This document shows positions 52,310 through 60,812 of a DNA stretch of 64,000 bases, piece after piece. Origin of the DNA: Marinomonas aquimarina (GTDB lineage: Bacteria; Pseudomonadota; Gammaproteobacteria; Pseudomonadales; Marinomonadaceae); assembly GCF_900089755.1 (NCBI RefSeq), contig NZ_FLOC01000009.1, positions 62,001-126,000 on the forward strand, written 5' to 3'. The notes beneath the pieces are model-generated. The model worked only from the letters and a program-made list of their open reading frames with translations. It was not told where the DNA came from and searched no databases. A program made the translations under genes and the position numbers. How positions within the stretch are numbered: the first letter of the stretch is position 1; the number at the start of each line of letters is the position of its first letter.

Positions 52310-53410
52310 TTAATTCCGCTTGTGTCCGGTATCTAATTTACGTTCAACCGCCATCGAGTAGCGGGACATACCAAAGCAGATCGCCCAATAAACAAAGCCT
52401 GCAAAGGCGTAACCTTCCGTCGTTGTACCAAGCCAGTTAGCATCGTGGTTAGCGGCTTGAATACGACCTAAAAGGTCGAACATGCCGACGATGTAAACCA
52501 GAGTGGTGTCTTTAAATAAACCGATAAAAGTATTCACAATCCCTGGAATGACCAGCTTCAGTGCCTGTGGCAGGATCACTAGCGTCATCGATTGCCAATA
52601 GGTCAGGCCCATGGCGTCAGCGGCTTCGTACTGCCCCTTCGGAATGGCTTGTAAGCCACCACGAATTACCTCTGCCATGTACGCAGCAGAGAACAGAGTG
52701 ATGCCGATTAAGACGCGCAGTAGCTTGTTAAAATTCAGGCCATCCGGTAAGAACAGCGGAATCATCACCGATGCCATAAACAGGATGGTGATCAGTGGCA
52801 CCGCACGAATAGTTTCGATAAACACGACACAGACTGACTTCACAATCGGCATGTCTGAGCGACGGCCAAGGGCCAACAGGACACCTAATGGGAGTGAGGC
52901 AACAATACCAACCACGCCTAATAGGGTGGTGAGGAATAAGCCCCCCCAGTTGGTGGTCTCAACCGATTCTAGGCCGAACATACCGCCCGCGAACAAGATA
53001 AATGCCACGACTGGGTAAACCAGTAAGATGACCGCTGTTAACAGACCTTTGTGAATGGCTTTGACGGCATACATTGCCACCAACAGGATCAATAGGATTA
53101 AGGCTAAGTTCACCCGCCAAGTTTCGGCCGCTGGGTATAGACCGTACATGAACTGCTTAAAGTAAACACCGATAAACGCCCAGCACGCACCGCCTGCGGT
53201 ACAGGCCGCTTTTGAGGTGCCTTGCCAAGTGGCATCAATCAGCGCCCATTGCACCATAGGAGGAAGCAGCAGGTACAAGATGTACAGGCTGAAAAGGGTC
53301 AGTGCGATGTTTAATGGCGAAGAGAAAAAGTTCTTACGGATCCAAGCCACAGCACCGACCGAGCTCTGTGGTGGTGGGAGGCTTGGAGAGGGTTTGAATT
53401 CAATCGTCAT
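52310..53410 (-). CDS. aapM: General amino-acid ABC transporter permease AapM
   Basis: A 366-residue permease. The HisM/GlnP domain covers the C-terminal 220 residues, with the EAA loop AEVIRGGLQAIPKGQYEAAD then AMGLTYWQSM near 255-285. The N-terminal 120 residues add two or three helices and a Cys-containing periplasmic loop (GTSKAACTAGGACWAFIGVY), the extension seen in AapM-type permeases. Forms a heterodimeric channel with the preceding gene's product; nine bases separate the genes. Confidence 0.9.
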   Translation of the reverse strand: MTIEFKPSPSLPPPQSSVGAVAWIRKNFFSSPLNIALTLFSLYILYLLLPPMVQWALIDATWQGTSKAACTAGGACWAFIGVYFKQFMYGLYPAAETWRVNLALILLILLVAMYAVKAIHKGLLTAVILLVYPVVAFILFAGGMFGLESVETTNWGGLFLTTLLGVVGIVASLPLGVLLALGRRSDMPIVKSVCVVFIETIRAVPLITILFMASVMIPLFLPDGLNFNKLLRVLIGITLFSAAYMAEVIRGGLQAIPKGQYEAADAMGLTYWQSMTLVILPQALKLVIPGIVNTFIGLFKDTTLVYIVGMFDLLGRIQAANHDANWLGTTTEGYAFAGFVYWAICFGMSRYSMAVERKLDTGHKRN

Positions 53411-53419
53411 ATTGGTCTC

Positions 53420-54592
53420 CTAGCGCTCTATCAGCGACATCTTCTTGTTGTACCAGTTCATAAAGAATGAAATGGACAAACTCAATGAGCCGTATACCAA
53501 CATACACAGACCGATGGTTTCGATCGCCTGACCCGTTTGGTTCAGCGTCGTCCCCATAACCACAGCCACCAGCTCTGGATAGGCGATCGCCGCGCCCAGT
53601 GAAGAGTTCTTGGCCAGGTTTAAGAATTGGCTGGTCAAAGGCGGAATGATGACGCGCAGTGCTTGCGGTAGCACAATCAGACGTTGGGTCAGGCTATCGC
53701 GCAGACCCAAAGAGCGTGCGGCTTCAGTCTGTCCCCAGTTCACGGATAAGATGCCCGCGCGCACAATCTCAGCAATAAAGGCGCCAGTGTAAGTAGATAA
53801 GGCCACTAGCACGGCGACAAACTCAGGTACCAGTACCATACCGCCAGAGACGTTAAAGCGGCTTTTTTGTGGCAGTTCAAATTCCACTGGGAAGCCTGCG
53901 ATGACAAATCCTAGGATGGTGCCGACCAGAATAATGGCAATAGAGGTCCAGTAAGCAGGGAACCAAACACCGGTTTTCTTTTGACGCTTCTTCGCCCATA
54001 CGATCAAGGCAATGGCGCCCGCTACGGCGATAAAAAATGCCGCCACCGCGATGCCAATGCCGTCTTGGAAGCTGGGGTTGGGTGAGTAAATGCCGCGCTT
54101 GTTAAGTAGAAAATCACCAAAAATAATGCTGTTACGTGGATGAGGCAAAGCCGCTAGGACGGCGAAGTACCAGAAAAACATTTGCAGTAGCAAAGGGATA
54201 TTACGCAAGGTCTCGATGTAAACCGTGGCCAGGCGTGCGACTAACCAGTTTTGCGATAAACGGGCCAGACCCATGATGACCCCAATGATGGTCGCCAGCA
54301 CAATCCCCATTAACGAGATCACAATGGTGTTCAATAACGCGACCACAAACGCTCGGCCATAGCTATTGGCCTCGGTGTACTCGATTAGGTGGATTAAGAT
54401 GGGGAACCCTGCCGGTTCATTAAGAAATGAAAAACCGGTCGAAATCCCTTGGGTTTGTAGGTTCGCTTGCAGGTTGTGGAATAGGTAATAACCCACCGCC
54501 ATCACAGCGATTAAGAGTAGCGTTTGAAACAACAGTGCACGATTGCCGGCGTCGTTAAAAAAGCTTGTATTGGTTGTCGTTTTTTCATTCAT
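53420..54592 (-). CDS. aapQ: General amino-acid ABC transporter permease AapQ
   Basis: A 390-residue permease. First helix about 18-38, then the permease domain split by an inserted segment of about 100 residues between RNIPLLLQMFFWYFAVLAAL and the EAA loop (AEIVRAGILSVNWGQTEAAR then SLGLRDSLTQR). This insertion is a normal feature of AapQ. The 105 bases before it contain a strong hairpin that separates it from the binding-protein gene. Confidence 0.9.
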   Translation of the reverse strand: MNEKTTTNTSFFNDAGNRALLFQTLLLIAVMAVGYYLFHNLQANLQTQGISTGFSFLNEPAGFPILIHLIEYTEANSYGRAFVVALLNTIVISLMGIVLATIIGVIMGLARLSQNWLVARLATVYIETLRNIPLLLQMFFWYFAVLAALPHPRNSIIFGDFLLNKRGIYSPNPSFQDGIGIAVAAFFIAVAGAIALIVWAKKRQKKTGVWFPAYWTSIAIILVGTILGFVIAGFPVEFELPQKSRFNVSGGMVLVPEFVAVLVALSTYTGAFIAEIVRAGILSVNWGQTEAARSLGLRDSLTQRLIVLPQALRVIIPPLTSQFLNLAKNSSLGAAIAYPELVAVVMGTTLNQTGQAIETIGLCMLVYGSLSLSISFFMNWYNKKMSLIER

Positions 54593-54637
54593 CTTGGTTC
54601 AGGCAAAAATGCTCGTCAGATGGAAAACGGAAGTGGG

Positions 54638-54663
54638 TCCCCAGTGGTGTCGGCCACTGGGGA
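54638..54663 (-). terminator. Intercistronic hairpin between aapJ and aapQ
   Basis: TCCCCAGTGG and CCACTGGGGA form a perfect 10-bp stem with a TGTCGG loop. No T run follows on the minus strand, so it is more likely an mRNA-stabilising or partial-termination structure that keeps the binding protein in excess. Confidence 0.6.
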
Positions 54664-54697
54664 GTATCCCAAAGTAGATCAGGGGAGAGGTACGTGA

Positions 54698-55720
54698 TTA
54701 ACGTACTGGTGGCGCGTACAGCACGCCGCCTTCGGTCCAAAGGTTGTTGACGCCACGTGGTAGACCTACCGGTGTATTCGGTCCTACGTTGCGTTCAAAC
54801 ACTTCGCCGTAGTTACCGACTTCGGCAATGATGTTGTAAGCCCAGTCCGAGTTTAGGCCAAGTGCTTCACCCATGTTGCCTTCCGCACCGAGTAGACGGC
54901 GTACGCTTGGATCTTTTGATTCAGCTTTGATTTGCGCAACGTTTTCCGAGCTGATGCCCATCTCTTCGGCGTTGATTTGCACGAACAGCGCCCAAGTGAC
55001 GATGTCTTTCCACTGGTTATCACCATGGCGTACCACAGGGCCAAGCGGTTCTTTAGAGATGGTTTCCGGCAGAATCATGTGCGCGGCTGGGTCAGACAAC
55101 TTGGAACGGTGTGCCGCTAGACCAGACTTATCGGTCGTGAAGACGTCACAACGGCCCGATGCATAGGCGGCCAAGGCTTCATCGGCTTTTTGCACGATAA
55201 CTGGAACATACGATAGCTGGTGCTTACGGAAGAAGTCCGCCATGTTGAGCTCTGTGGTGGTGCCTTGCTCGGTACAGACGGTAGCACCGTCCAGATCCAT
55301 TGCGGTTTCCACCCCTAGATCTTTACGCACCATAAAGCCTTGGCCGTCGTAAAAGTTGGTGGTGGTGAAGTCTAAGCCTAGAGACGTATCACGAGTGTAA
55401 GTCCAAGTCGTGTTACGAGAAAGTACGTCAATCTCGCCCGATTGTAGGGCTGTGAAGCGTTCTTTTGCAGAAAGTGGTGTGAATTTCACCTTTTGCGCAT
55501 CGCCAAAGATTGCGGCAGCGGCTGCGCGACAAGCATCCACATCGATCCCTGTCCAGTTCCCCGCATCGTCAGCGTTTGAAAATCCTGGAACCCCTTGGCT
55601 TACGCCACATTGGATAAAGCCTTTTGCTTTCACATCGTCCAATGTTGCTGCTGCAGCACCGGTACTGATCGTTGCAGCCACCGCGGCGGTGGTTAGAATT
55701 TTACCAACGTTCGATTTCAT
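54698..55720 (-). CDS. aapJ: General amino-acid ABC transporter binding protein AapJ
   Basis: A 340-residue periplasmic protein. Signal peptide 1-24 (ending GAAA or thereabouts), then LDDVKAKGFIQCGVSQGVPG, GIDVDACRAAAAAIFGDAQK, TPLSAKERFTALQSGEIDVL and SRNTTWTYTRDTSLGLDFT, the AapJ/BztA pattern. Two cysteines (C38 and C68 approximately) may form a disulfide. It begins the operon; a sigma54 promoter lies about 105 bases upstream. Confidence 0.92.
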   Translation of the reverse strand: MKSNVGKILTTAAVAATISTGAAAATLDDVKAKGFIQCGVSQGVPGFSNADDAGNWTGIDVDACRAAAAAIFGDAQKVKFTPLSAKERFTALQSGEIDVLSRNTTWTYTRDTSLGLDFTTTNFYDGQGFMVRKDLGVETAMDLDGATVCTEQGTTTELNMADFFRKHQLSYVPVIVQKADEALAAYASGRCDVFTTDKSGLAAHRSKLSDPAAHMILPETISKEPLGPVVRHGDNQWKDIVTWALFVQINAEEMGISSENVAQIKAESKDPSVRRLLGAEGNMGEALGLNSDWAYNIIAEVGNYGEVFERNVGPNTPVGLPRGVNNLWTEGGVLYAPPVR

Positions 55721-56308
55721 GATTTTGCCTCCAGGCGTTTACTAGTTGTTATGTTTGCAAAGTCGATTCTGCTTTGAAGATCCTTTCAAATACGTTTGCA
55801 GATCGCTCTCCGTTCGCTTTCGTACAAAGTATAAAGCAAGTAGCTTGCCAACATTTTTAATTGTTTTTGTTGTTACTCTAGTCCAGTGCGATCTACTGAA
55901 ATAGCAGGGCACCGCCTAATGGAATTACTGTTTTGACCCTTTAGTCAAGGTGAAAACCCTGTTGAGTGCAAATTTTTTCCTTTTTCTAAAGGTCTTAATA
56001 ACTATAGGTTAATTTGAAATTTGCAATTAATAGTTTTTGTTTATTTTGTGTAAGCTTGGTGCGCGAGATTATTTTTTTTCCCTTAATTGACGCAAAAACA
56101 GTCTAGTTTCTGATGGATAAATGCACACAATAGCGCTTTTGGTCTGCAATGGGTGCTAGTGGTTGCTTTGTGTGTTGAATTGGTGCGCGCTTCTGGAGGC
56201 GCTATTTCTTGCGCTTGTGGGCGCGTGATAGTGGTTATTTTTCCTAAGCTATTTGCCCCGTGGTAGAATCACGTTAAATTAAATGGCAGTTACCTTCGGA
56301 GAGTCATA
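55721..56308. other. Long A/T-rich divergent control region between aapJ and lrp
   Basis: No gene is visible in these 588 bases. The aapJ-proximal part holds a sigma54 promoter (55834-55850). The rest, from about 55850 to 56280, is strongly A/T-rich, with the 10-mer TTGGTGCGCG at 56056-56065 and again at 56180-56189. Such a stretch is where activator and IHF sites for a sigma54 promoter would lie, and Lrp itself may bind here. Confidence 0.6.
55834..55850 (-). promoter_or_regulatory. Sigma54 promoter of the aapJQMP operon
   Basis: On the minus strand: TGGCAAGCTACTTGCTT. The GG and GC dinucleotides are 10 bases apart as required, and it differs from TGGCACG-N4-TTGC at one important position (A for C). 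Transcription should begin near 55824, giving a leader of about 100 bases. This fits nitrogen control of amino-acid uptake. Confidence 0.72.
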
Positions 56309-56311
56309 TTG

Positions 56312-56788
56312 ATGGAAACGTCTGCAAAGCCTTTGGACAGATTGGATAAGAAGATCCTGCGTGAGCTGCAAATCAATGGTCGCTTATCGAATGTGGAGCT
56401 TGCGAGTCGTGTAGGTCTGAGTGCGACACCCTGTTTGGAGCGTGTGCGTCGACTGGAGCGTAATGGCTATATTACGGGCTACTGTGCCTTGGTTGATCCG
56501 CGTAAAGTGGACGCTGGCTTATTGGTATTTGTTGAAATCCGCTTAAAAGCCACGTCGCCAGAAGGCTTTAATGAGTTCAAAGAAGCGGTGTCTGAGATCC
56601 CAGAAGTCTTGGAATGTCACCTGATCGCCGGCGATTTTGAATACCTGCTTAAAGCCCGCGTGTCGAACATGGACGCTTATCGCCATCTGCTCGGTGAAAC
56701 CTTACTGACCCTGCCTCACGTACGCGAATCACGTACTTATGTGGCCATGGAAGAAGTGAAAAACACCACTGTGGTGAAGATACCTTAA
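56312..56788 (+). CDS. lrp: Leucine-responsive regulator Lrp
   Basis: A 158-residue Lrp/AsnC regulator. The HTH is DKKILRELQINGRLSNVELA and VGLSATPCLERVRRLERNGY (about 10-55); the AsnC-type effector domain includes LLVFVEIRLKA, FKEAVSEIPEVLECHLIAGD and FEYLLKARVSNMDAY. The residues GLSATPCLERVRRLE are those of true Lrp. ATG 56312 has GGAGAG eight bases upstream; a TTG one codon earlier is unlikely. Divergent from the amino-acid transporter operon, which it could control. Confidence 0.9.
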   Translation: METSAKPLDRLDKKILRELQINGRLSNVELASRVGLSATPCLERVRRLERNGYITGYCALVDPRKVDAGLLVFVEIRLKATSPEGFNEFKEAVSEIPEVLECHLIAGDFEYLLKARVSNMDAYRHLLGETLLTLPHVRESRTYVAMEEVKNTTVVKIP

Positions 56789-56815
56789 GCGCTTTGCAGT
56801 CCTGTTAGAAAAGTG

Positions 56816-56845
56816 AAAACCACGCTCGATAAGCGTGGTTTTTTA
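56816..56845. terminator. Terminator between lrp and the HhH gene
   Basis: AAAACCACGCT-CGATA-AGCGTGGTTTTTT, usable from both converging genes. Confidence 0.88.
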
Positions 56846-56868
56846 TGCCTGAACCAGTGTGGGCGAGC

Positions 56869-57606
56869 TTAATTAAGCTTTAAAACCTTGCTTAACTTTT
56901 TTAGCAGTTTAGGCCCCATGCCTTTTAGCTTAAGCAGCCCTTCCCAAGATGAGTGGGGGCGCTTTTCAACAATTTCCTTGGCCACTTTTTTCGGTAAGCC
57001 TTTGATATCACTGAGCTCTTCTAGACTGCTATGGTTTACGCTCAGCAATACTTTCTCAACTTTGCTGCTTTTCTTGGTTTTCTTAGGGGCCGCTTTGTCG
57101 ATCGGCTCGTCGCTGCTGCTCGCAGGTTCTTCGGCAGCGCTTGTGACACTGTCGCCAGCCGGTGTGAAGTCGGCCACAATGACATTATCTTCCTTGCTGA
57201 CAATGGCATCATCGGTGTTTTTGAGTTCGCTTGTTAGCGTATAGGGTTGATCAAACCACTGGCGCTCAACCAGCGCGTAGTGCTCGCCATCCCATTCACG
57301 CAGTTCAAGTGCGATCTGCCATTGCCCCGCAGGCGGTGCTTGAAAGACTAGGTCGTACTGACAATTGGCGAGAAAGTGCTGCCCAGACAGTTGCCCTATG
57401 ACAGTGCTGGCCAATACGGCCGTGCTGCCATCGGCTTGGTAAGCGCGCAGTTCAAGCGCTAGCGTACCACTGAGGTTCAGTAAGTCGCGTTGGCTGGTAA
57501 TCTGATCAAGGTTAATGATCACGCGATCTTGTTGGATACGGTAACCGTAGTTACCGGTGAAAGTCAGATCTTTTTCTAACGCGAATGATTCAGTAATGGC
57601 AGTCAC
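56869..57606 (-). CDS. Helix-hairpin-helix protein with an unassigned beta-rich N-terminal domain
   Basis: A 245-residue cytosolic protein. Residues 10-125 look like a beta-sandwich (LELRAYQADGSTAVLASTVI, then LVFQAPPAGQWQIALELREW). A Ser/Ala/Lys linker (140-185) leads to two HhH motifs (about 198-245): LSDIKGLPKKVAKEIVEKRP and LLKLKGMGPKLLKKLSKVL, like ComEA or UvrC tails, which bind DNA non-specifically. The N-terminal domain I do not recognise. Start is GTG with GAGGAA seven bases before. It lies between lrp and recG. Confidence 0.7.
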   Translation of the reverse strand: MTAITESFALEKDLTFTGNYGYRIQQDRVIINLDQITSQRDLLNLSGTLALELRAYQADGSTAVLASTVIGQLSGQHFLANCQYDLVFQAPPAGQWQIALELREWDGEHYALVERQWFDQPYTLTSELKNTDDAIVSKEDNVIVADFTPAGDSVTSAAEEPASSSDEPIDKAAPKKTKKSSKVEKVLLSVNHSSLEELSDIKGLPKKVAKEIVEKRPHSSWEGLLKLKGMGPKLLKKLSKVLKLN

Positions 57607-57716
57607 GGGCAGGTTCCTCTGTTATCCCTTGGCAGGGTGCGGGTAATGAAGGCTATCTTCAAACCAATATGTGACAGTCTGGTTAAAAACTAGGCAAATG
57701 CAACAATATTCTACGG

Positions 57717-59798
57717 TTAGACATTCAAATATTGCTGATGCTTGGGCAACCAGCGTGATAGCAGCGGTGAGACGTGCTCAGGGTAGTGCTGATACAGCTG
57801 TGCGGCGGCCTGTTGGACGTGTTGTAGGAGGGCTTTATCCCGTTGTAAATCAGCCACTTTAAACTCCAGCAGACCGGTTTGACGGGCACCGAGCAGTTCA
57901 CCGGGGCCACGCAGCTCTAGATCTTTTTCAGCGATCTTAAAGCCATCCGTGGTTTCGCGCATGGTGGCGAGGCGAGCTTTACCTTGCTGACCCAGCGGTG
58001 CGTGATACAGGAGCACACAGTGACTGGCGGCTTGGCCGCGTCCAACACGGCCACGTAATTGGTGTAATTGCGCCAAACCGAGGCGTTCTGGGTTCTCAAT
58101 GACCATTAAACTGGCATTGGGCACGTCGACACCCACTTCGATGACTGTGGTGGCGACCAATAATTGAATCTCACCGGCTTTAAAGCGGGCCATGATATCG
58201 GCTTTTTCTTGTGCCTTGAGGCGGCCATGGACTAAGCCAATGGTCAGTCCGGCTAACTGCTCTTGCAGCAAGATGGCGGTGTCTTCCGCCGCCTGACACT
58301 GCAAGGCTTCGGATTCTTCGATTAGGGTGCACACCCAATAGGCCTGTTTGCCTTCCTCACAGGCGTGACGCACGCGTTGAATCACTTCATCACGGCGTTG
58401 ATCAGACACCACGATGGTGTTCACTGGGGTGCGTCCTGGGGGCAGCTCATCAATAATCGAGCAATCCAAATCGGCGTAGGCGGACATCGCTAGGGTACGT
58501 GGAATGGGCGTTGCCGTCATGATCAGCTGATGTGGCTGAAAGCCCGCCTGTAGGCCTTTCTCACGCAGCGCCATGCGTTGATGCACACCAAAGCGGTGTT
58601 GTTCATCAATGATGGCGAGGGCCAAACCTTTAAAGGCGACGGTCTCTTGGAACAGGGCATGGGTGCCAACGACGATACTCGCGCTGCCGGAAGCAATCCG
58701 TTCCAGCTCGGCTTCCCGTTGTTTGCCTTTGAGTTTGCCAATCATCCATGCCACTTCAAGGCCGAGCGGCTCAAACCATTGTTTGAAGTTGATATAGTGC
58801 TGCTCGGCGAGGATCTCTGTCGGTGCCATCACGGCGACTTGGTAGCCTTGTTGTACCACGGCCGCGGCCGCCATCGCCGCCACTAGGGTTTTACCAGAGC
58901 CTACATCCCCTTGCACGAGACGCAGCATCGGATGGCCGGTGCCAAGATCATTGAGAATTTCTTGGCTAACACGCTGCTGGGCGCCAGTGGGGGCAAACGG
59001 TAATTGGGTCAGTAGTTGATCGACGAGGGCGCCGCGTTCTGGCACCACGACGGCGCGATCGTGCTTGGCCATTTGGCGTTTGCCGATCAAGGACAACTGA
59101 TGTGCCATCAACTCTTCAAAGGATAAACGGTATTGGGCAGGGTGCGCGCCACGCTTTAATTGCTCAAGATCCGTGCCACGGGTCGGATGGTGCAGAAACT
59201 GGATCGCATCGGCTAACGAGGGCAGGCTGAATTGCTGGCGAATGCTGTCTGGCAGCCACTCACGTAAGTTGTAAGGCGTTAAACGCTCGAGCGCTTGTTC
59301 ACAGATCTGGCGAATCTTAGTCTGCGTGATGCCTTCCGTAAGCGGGTAAATCGGTGTTAGCTGTTCGGTGCCTTCATGAGCATCATCGTCTTTTATGACA
59401 CTGTATTCAGGGTGGTAGATTTCAAAGCCAGTACTGCCGCGACGAATCTCGCCAAAACAGCGCACTCGTCCGGCTTGTTCTAATTGCTTCTTTTGCGCGG
59501 CATTGAAATGAAAAAAACGCAGACACAGAGAGCCAGAATGATCGCGCAAACGGCAGATCAAGCTACGGCGTTTGCCCATCTTGATTTCACAGCCACTGAC
59601 GTCTCCTTCAATCACCGCTTCGTCGCCGAAACGCAGCTGGCCAATGGGCACCACGCGGGTGCGGTCTTGATAGCGGATCGGTAAATGAAACAAGGCGTCT
59701 TGCACCGTGTGAATGTTCAGCTTGGCGAGTTTTTCCGCCATCGCTGCGCCGACGCCTTTTAGCTCTTTGATATCTTGGGTTTCCAGTGCATCGACCAT
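57717..59798 (-). CDS. recG: ATP-dependent DNA helicase RecG
   Basis: A 693-residue helicase that reverses stalled forks and processes branched DNA. The OB-fold wedge domain is at about 50-160 (DEAVIEGDVSGCEIKMGKRR), Walker A is GDVGSGKTLVAAM, Walker B IIDEQHRFGV, then TATPIPRTLAMSAYADLD, VHGRLKAQEK, VATTVIEVGVDVPNASLM and HQLRGRVGRG; the C-terminal TRG-type hairpin follows. The ATG at 59798 lies two bases after the oxyR stop; a longer TTG start would overlap oxyR. The oxyR-recG order matches pseudomonads. Confidence 0.95.
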   Translation of the reverse strand: MVDALETQDIKELKGVGAAMAEKLAKLNIHTVQDALFHLPIRYQDRTRVVPIGQLRFGDEAVIEGDVSGCEIKMGKRRSLICRLRDHSGSLCLRFFHFNAAQKKQLEQAGRVRCFGEIRRGSTGFEIYHPEYSVIKDDDAHEGTEQLTPIYPLTEGITQTKIRQICEQALERLTPYNLREWLPDSIRQQFSLPSLADAIQFLHHPTRGTDLEQLKRGAHPAQYRLSFEELMAHQLSLIGKRQMAKHDRAVVVPERGALVDQLLTQLPFAPTGAQQRVSQEILNDLGTGHPMLRLVQGDVGSGKTLVAAMAAAAVVQQGYQVAVMAPTEILAEQHYINFKQWFEPLGLEVAWMIGKLKGKQREAELERIASGSASIVVGTHALFQETVAFKGLALAIIDEQHRFGVHQRMALREKGLQAGFQPHQLIMTATPIPRTLAMSAYADLDCSIIDELPPGRTPVNTIVVSDQRRDEVIQRVRHACEEGKQAYWVCTLIEESEALQCQAAEDTAILLQEQLAGLTIGLVHGRLKAQEKADIMARFKAGEIQLLVATTVIEVGVDVPNASLMVIENPERLGLAQLHQLRGRVGRGQAASHCVLLYHAPLGQQGKARLATMRETTDGFKIAEKDLELRGPGELLGARQTGLLEFKVADLQRDKALLQHVQQAAAQLYQHYPEHVSPLLSRWLPKHQQYLNV

Positions 59799-59800
59799 GA

Positions 59801-60709
59801 TTAGCCTAGATTTAACTTCTGACAAGCGGCTTTGATCGACTGGCTTAGGGACTCAATCGCCTGCGGGCGTGGGAAGCTGGCACGCCAAGCCAGCGCAACG
59901 GTACGTTTGGGCACTGGTGATTTAAATGGGCGCACCGCCAAAATACTTTCGTCTAAGTGGGTCACGGCCGACTTGGGTAACACCGTCACTCCCAAACCTG
60001 ATGACACCATATAGCGGATGGTTTCCAAAGAGCTGCCATTGACAATGGTGTGGCCGTCGTTGAGTTCGTCTTCACCGACCAGTGGGCAGGCTTCCATCAC
60101 TTGATCACTGAAACAGTGGCCTTTACCAAGCAGCAGCAAGTTATCGGTAGTGAGCTGGTCGGTGCTGACATGTTCTAACTTAGTCCAAGGGTGATCCTTT
60201 GGCATCAACACCACAAACTCTTCTTCGTAAATGGGCTGTGTTACCACATCCGGTTCGCGAAACGGCAATGCGACAATGATGGCATCGAGTTCGCCATTGC
60301 GTAGCTTTGGACGTAGGTTTTCAGTGAGATCCTCTTCGATCTGTAGTGGCATGCCTTCGGCGATGCTTTTGAGTTCGGGAATCATAGACGGGAACAGGTA
60401 CGGGGCGATGGTGAAGATGGCGCCCACCTTGAGGGGACCGCGCAACTGGTTTTTACCAGAGGAGGCCAACTCTTTAATCATATTGGCTTGCTCAAGCACT
60501 CGGCGCGCTTGGGTAATGATTTGTTCGCCAATCGGGGTAATATAGACTGAACTTTTGCTGCGTTCGAAAATCGCGGCACCGAGTTCGTCTTCCAACTTCT
60601 TCACCGCCACACTGAGTGTGGGTTGGGAAACGTGACAACGTTCTGCAGCGCGACCAAAGTGTTTCTCTTCTGCTAGCATAACGATGTATTTGAGTTCTGT
60701 TAGCGTCAT
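59801..60709 (-). CDS. oxyR: Hydrogen-peroxide-sensing regulator OxyR
   Basis: A 302-residue LysR-type regulator. HTH at 18-40 (FGRAAERCHVSQPTLSVAVK). The two redox cysteines are at exactly the E. coli positions, C199 (LGKGHCFSDQ) and C208 (VMEACPL), with the intervening loop conserved, so peroxide sensing by an intramolecular disulfide is expected. The GHCFSDQVMEAC block separates it from other LysR proteins. It precedes recG with a 2-base gap. A palindrome in the upstream intergenic region may be its autoregulatory site. Confidence 0.94.
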   Translation of the reverse strand: MTLTELKYIVMLAEEKHFGRAAERCHVSQPTLSVAVKKLEDELGAAIFERSKSSVYITPIGEQIITQARRVLEQANMIKELASSGKNQLRGPLKVGAIFTIAPYLFPSMIPELKSIAEGMPLQIEEDLTENLRPKLRNGELDAIIVALPFREPDVVTQPIYEEEFVVLMPKDHPWTKLEHVSTDQLTTDNLLLLGKGHCFSDQVMEACPLVGEDELNDGHTIVNGSSLETIRYMVSSGLGVTVLPKSAVTHLDESILAVRPFKSPVPKRTVALAWRASFPRPQAIESLSQSIKAACQKLNLG

Positions 60710-60730
60710 AGTCTGTTACCCTTTTAATTG

Positions 60731-60749
60731 GTATTAACTATGATAATAC
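60731..60749. promoter_or_regulatory. Palindrome in the oxyR/epimerase divergent region
   Basis: GTATTA-ACTATGA-TAATAC, perfect 6-base arms, 21 bases upstream of the oxyR start. LysR-type regulators often bind such sites at their own divergent promoter; the OxyR consensus itself is not clear here. Confidence 0.4.
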
Positions 60750-60812
60750 ATATTTTGATAAAGTGTACTGTTTCAAGGCAGTTAGGCATTTTTTGCAAGG
60801 ATTGAGGGAATC

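Noticed and set aside
55721..56308. Small RNA gene in the aapJ-lrp gap
   Set aside because: No terminator hairpin with a T run and no clear sigma70 promoter pair are visible within the gap; it is better read as a control region.
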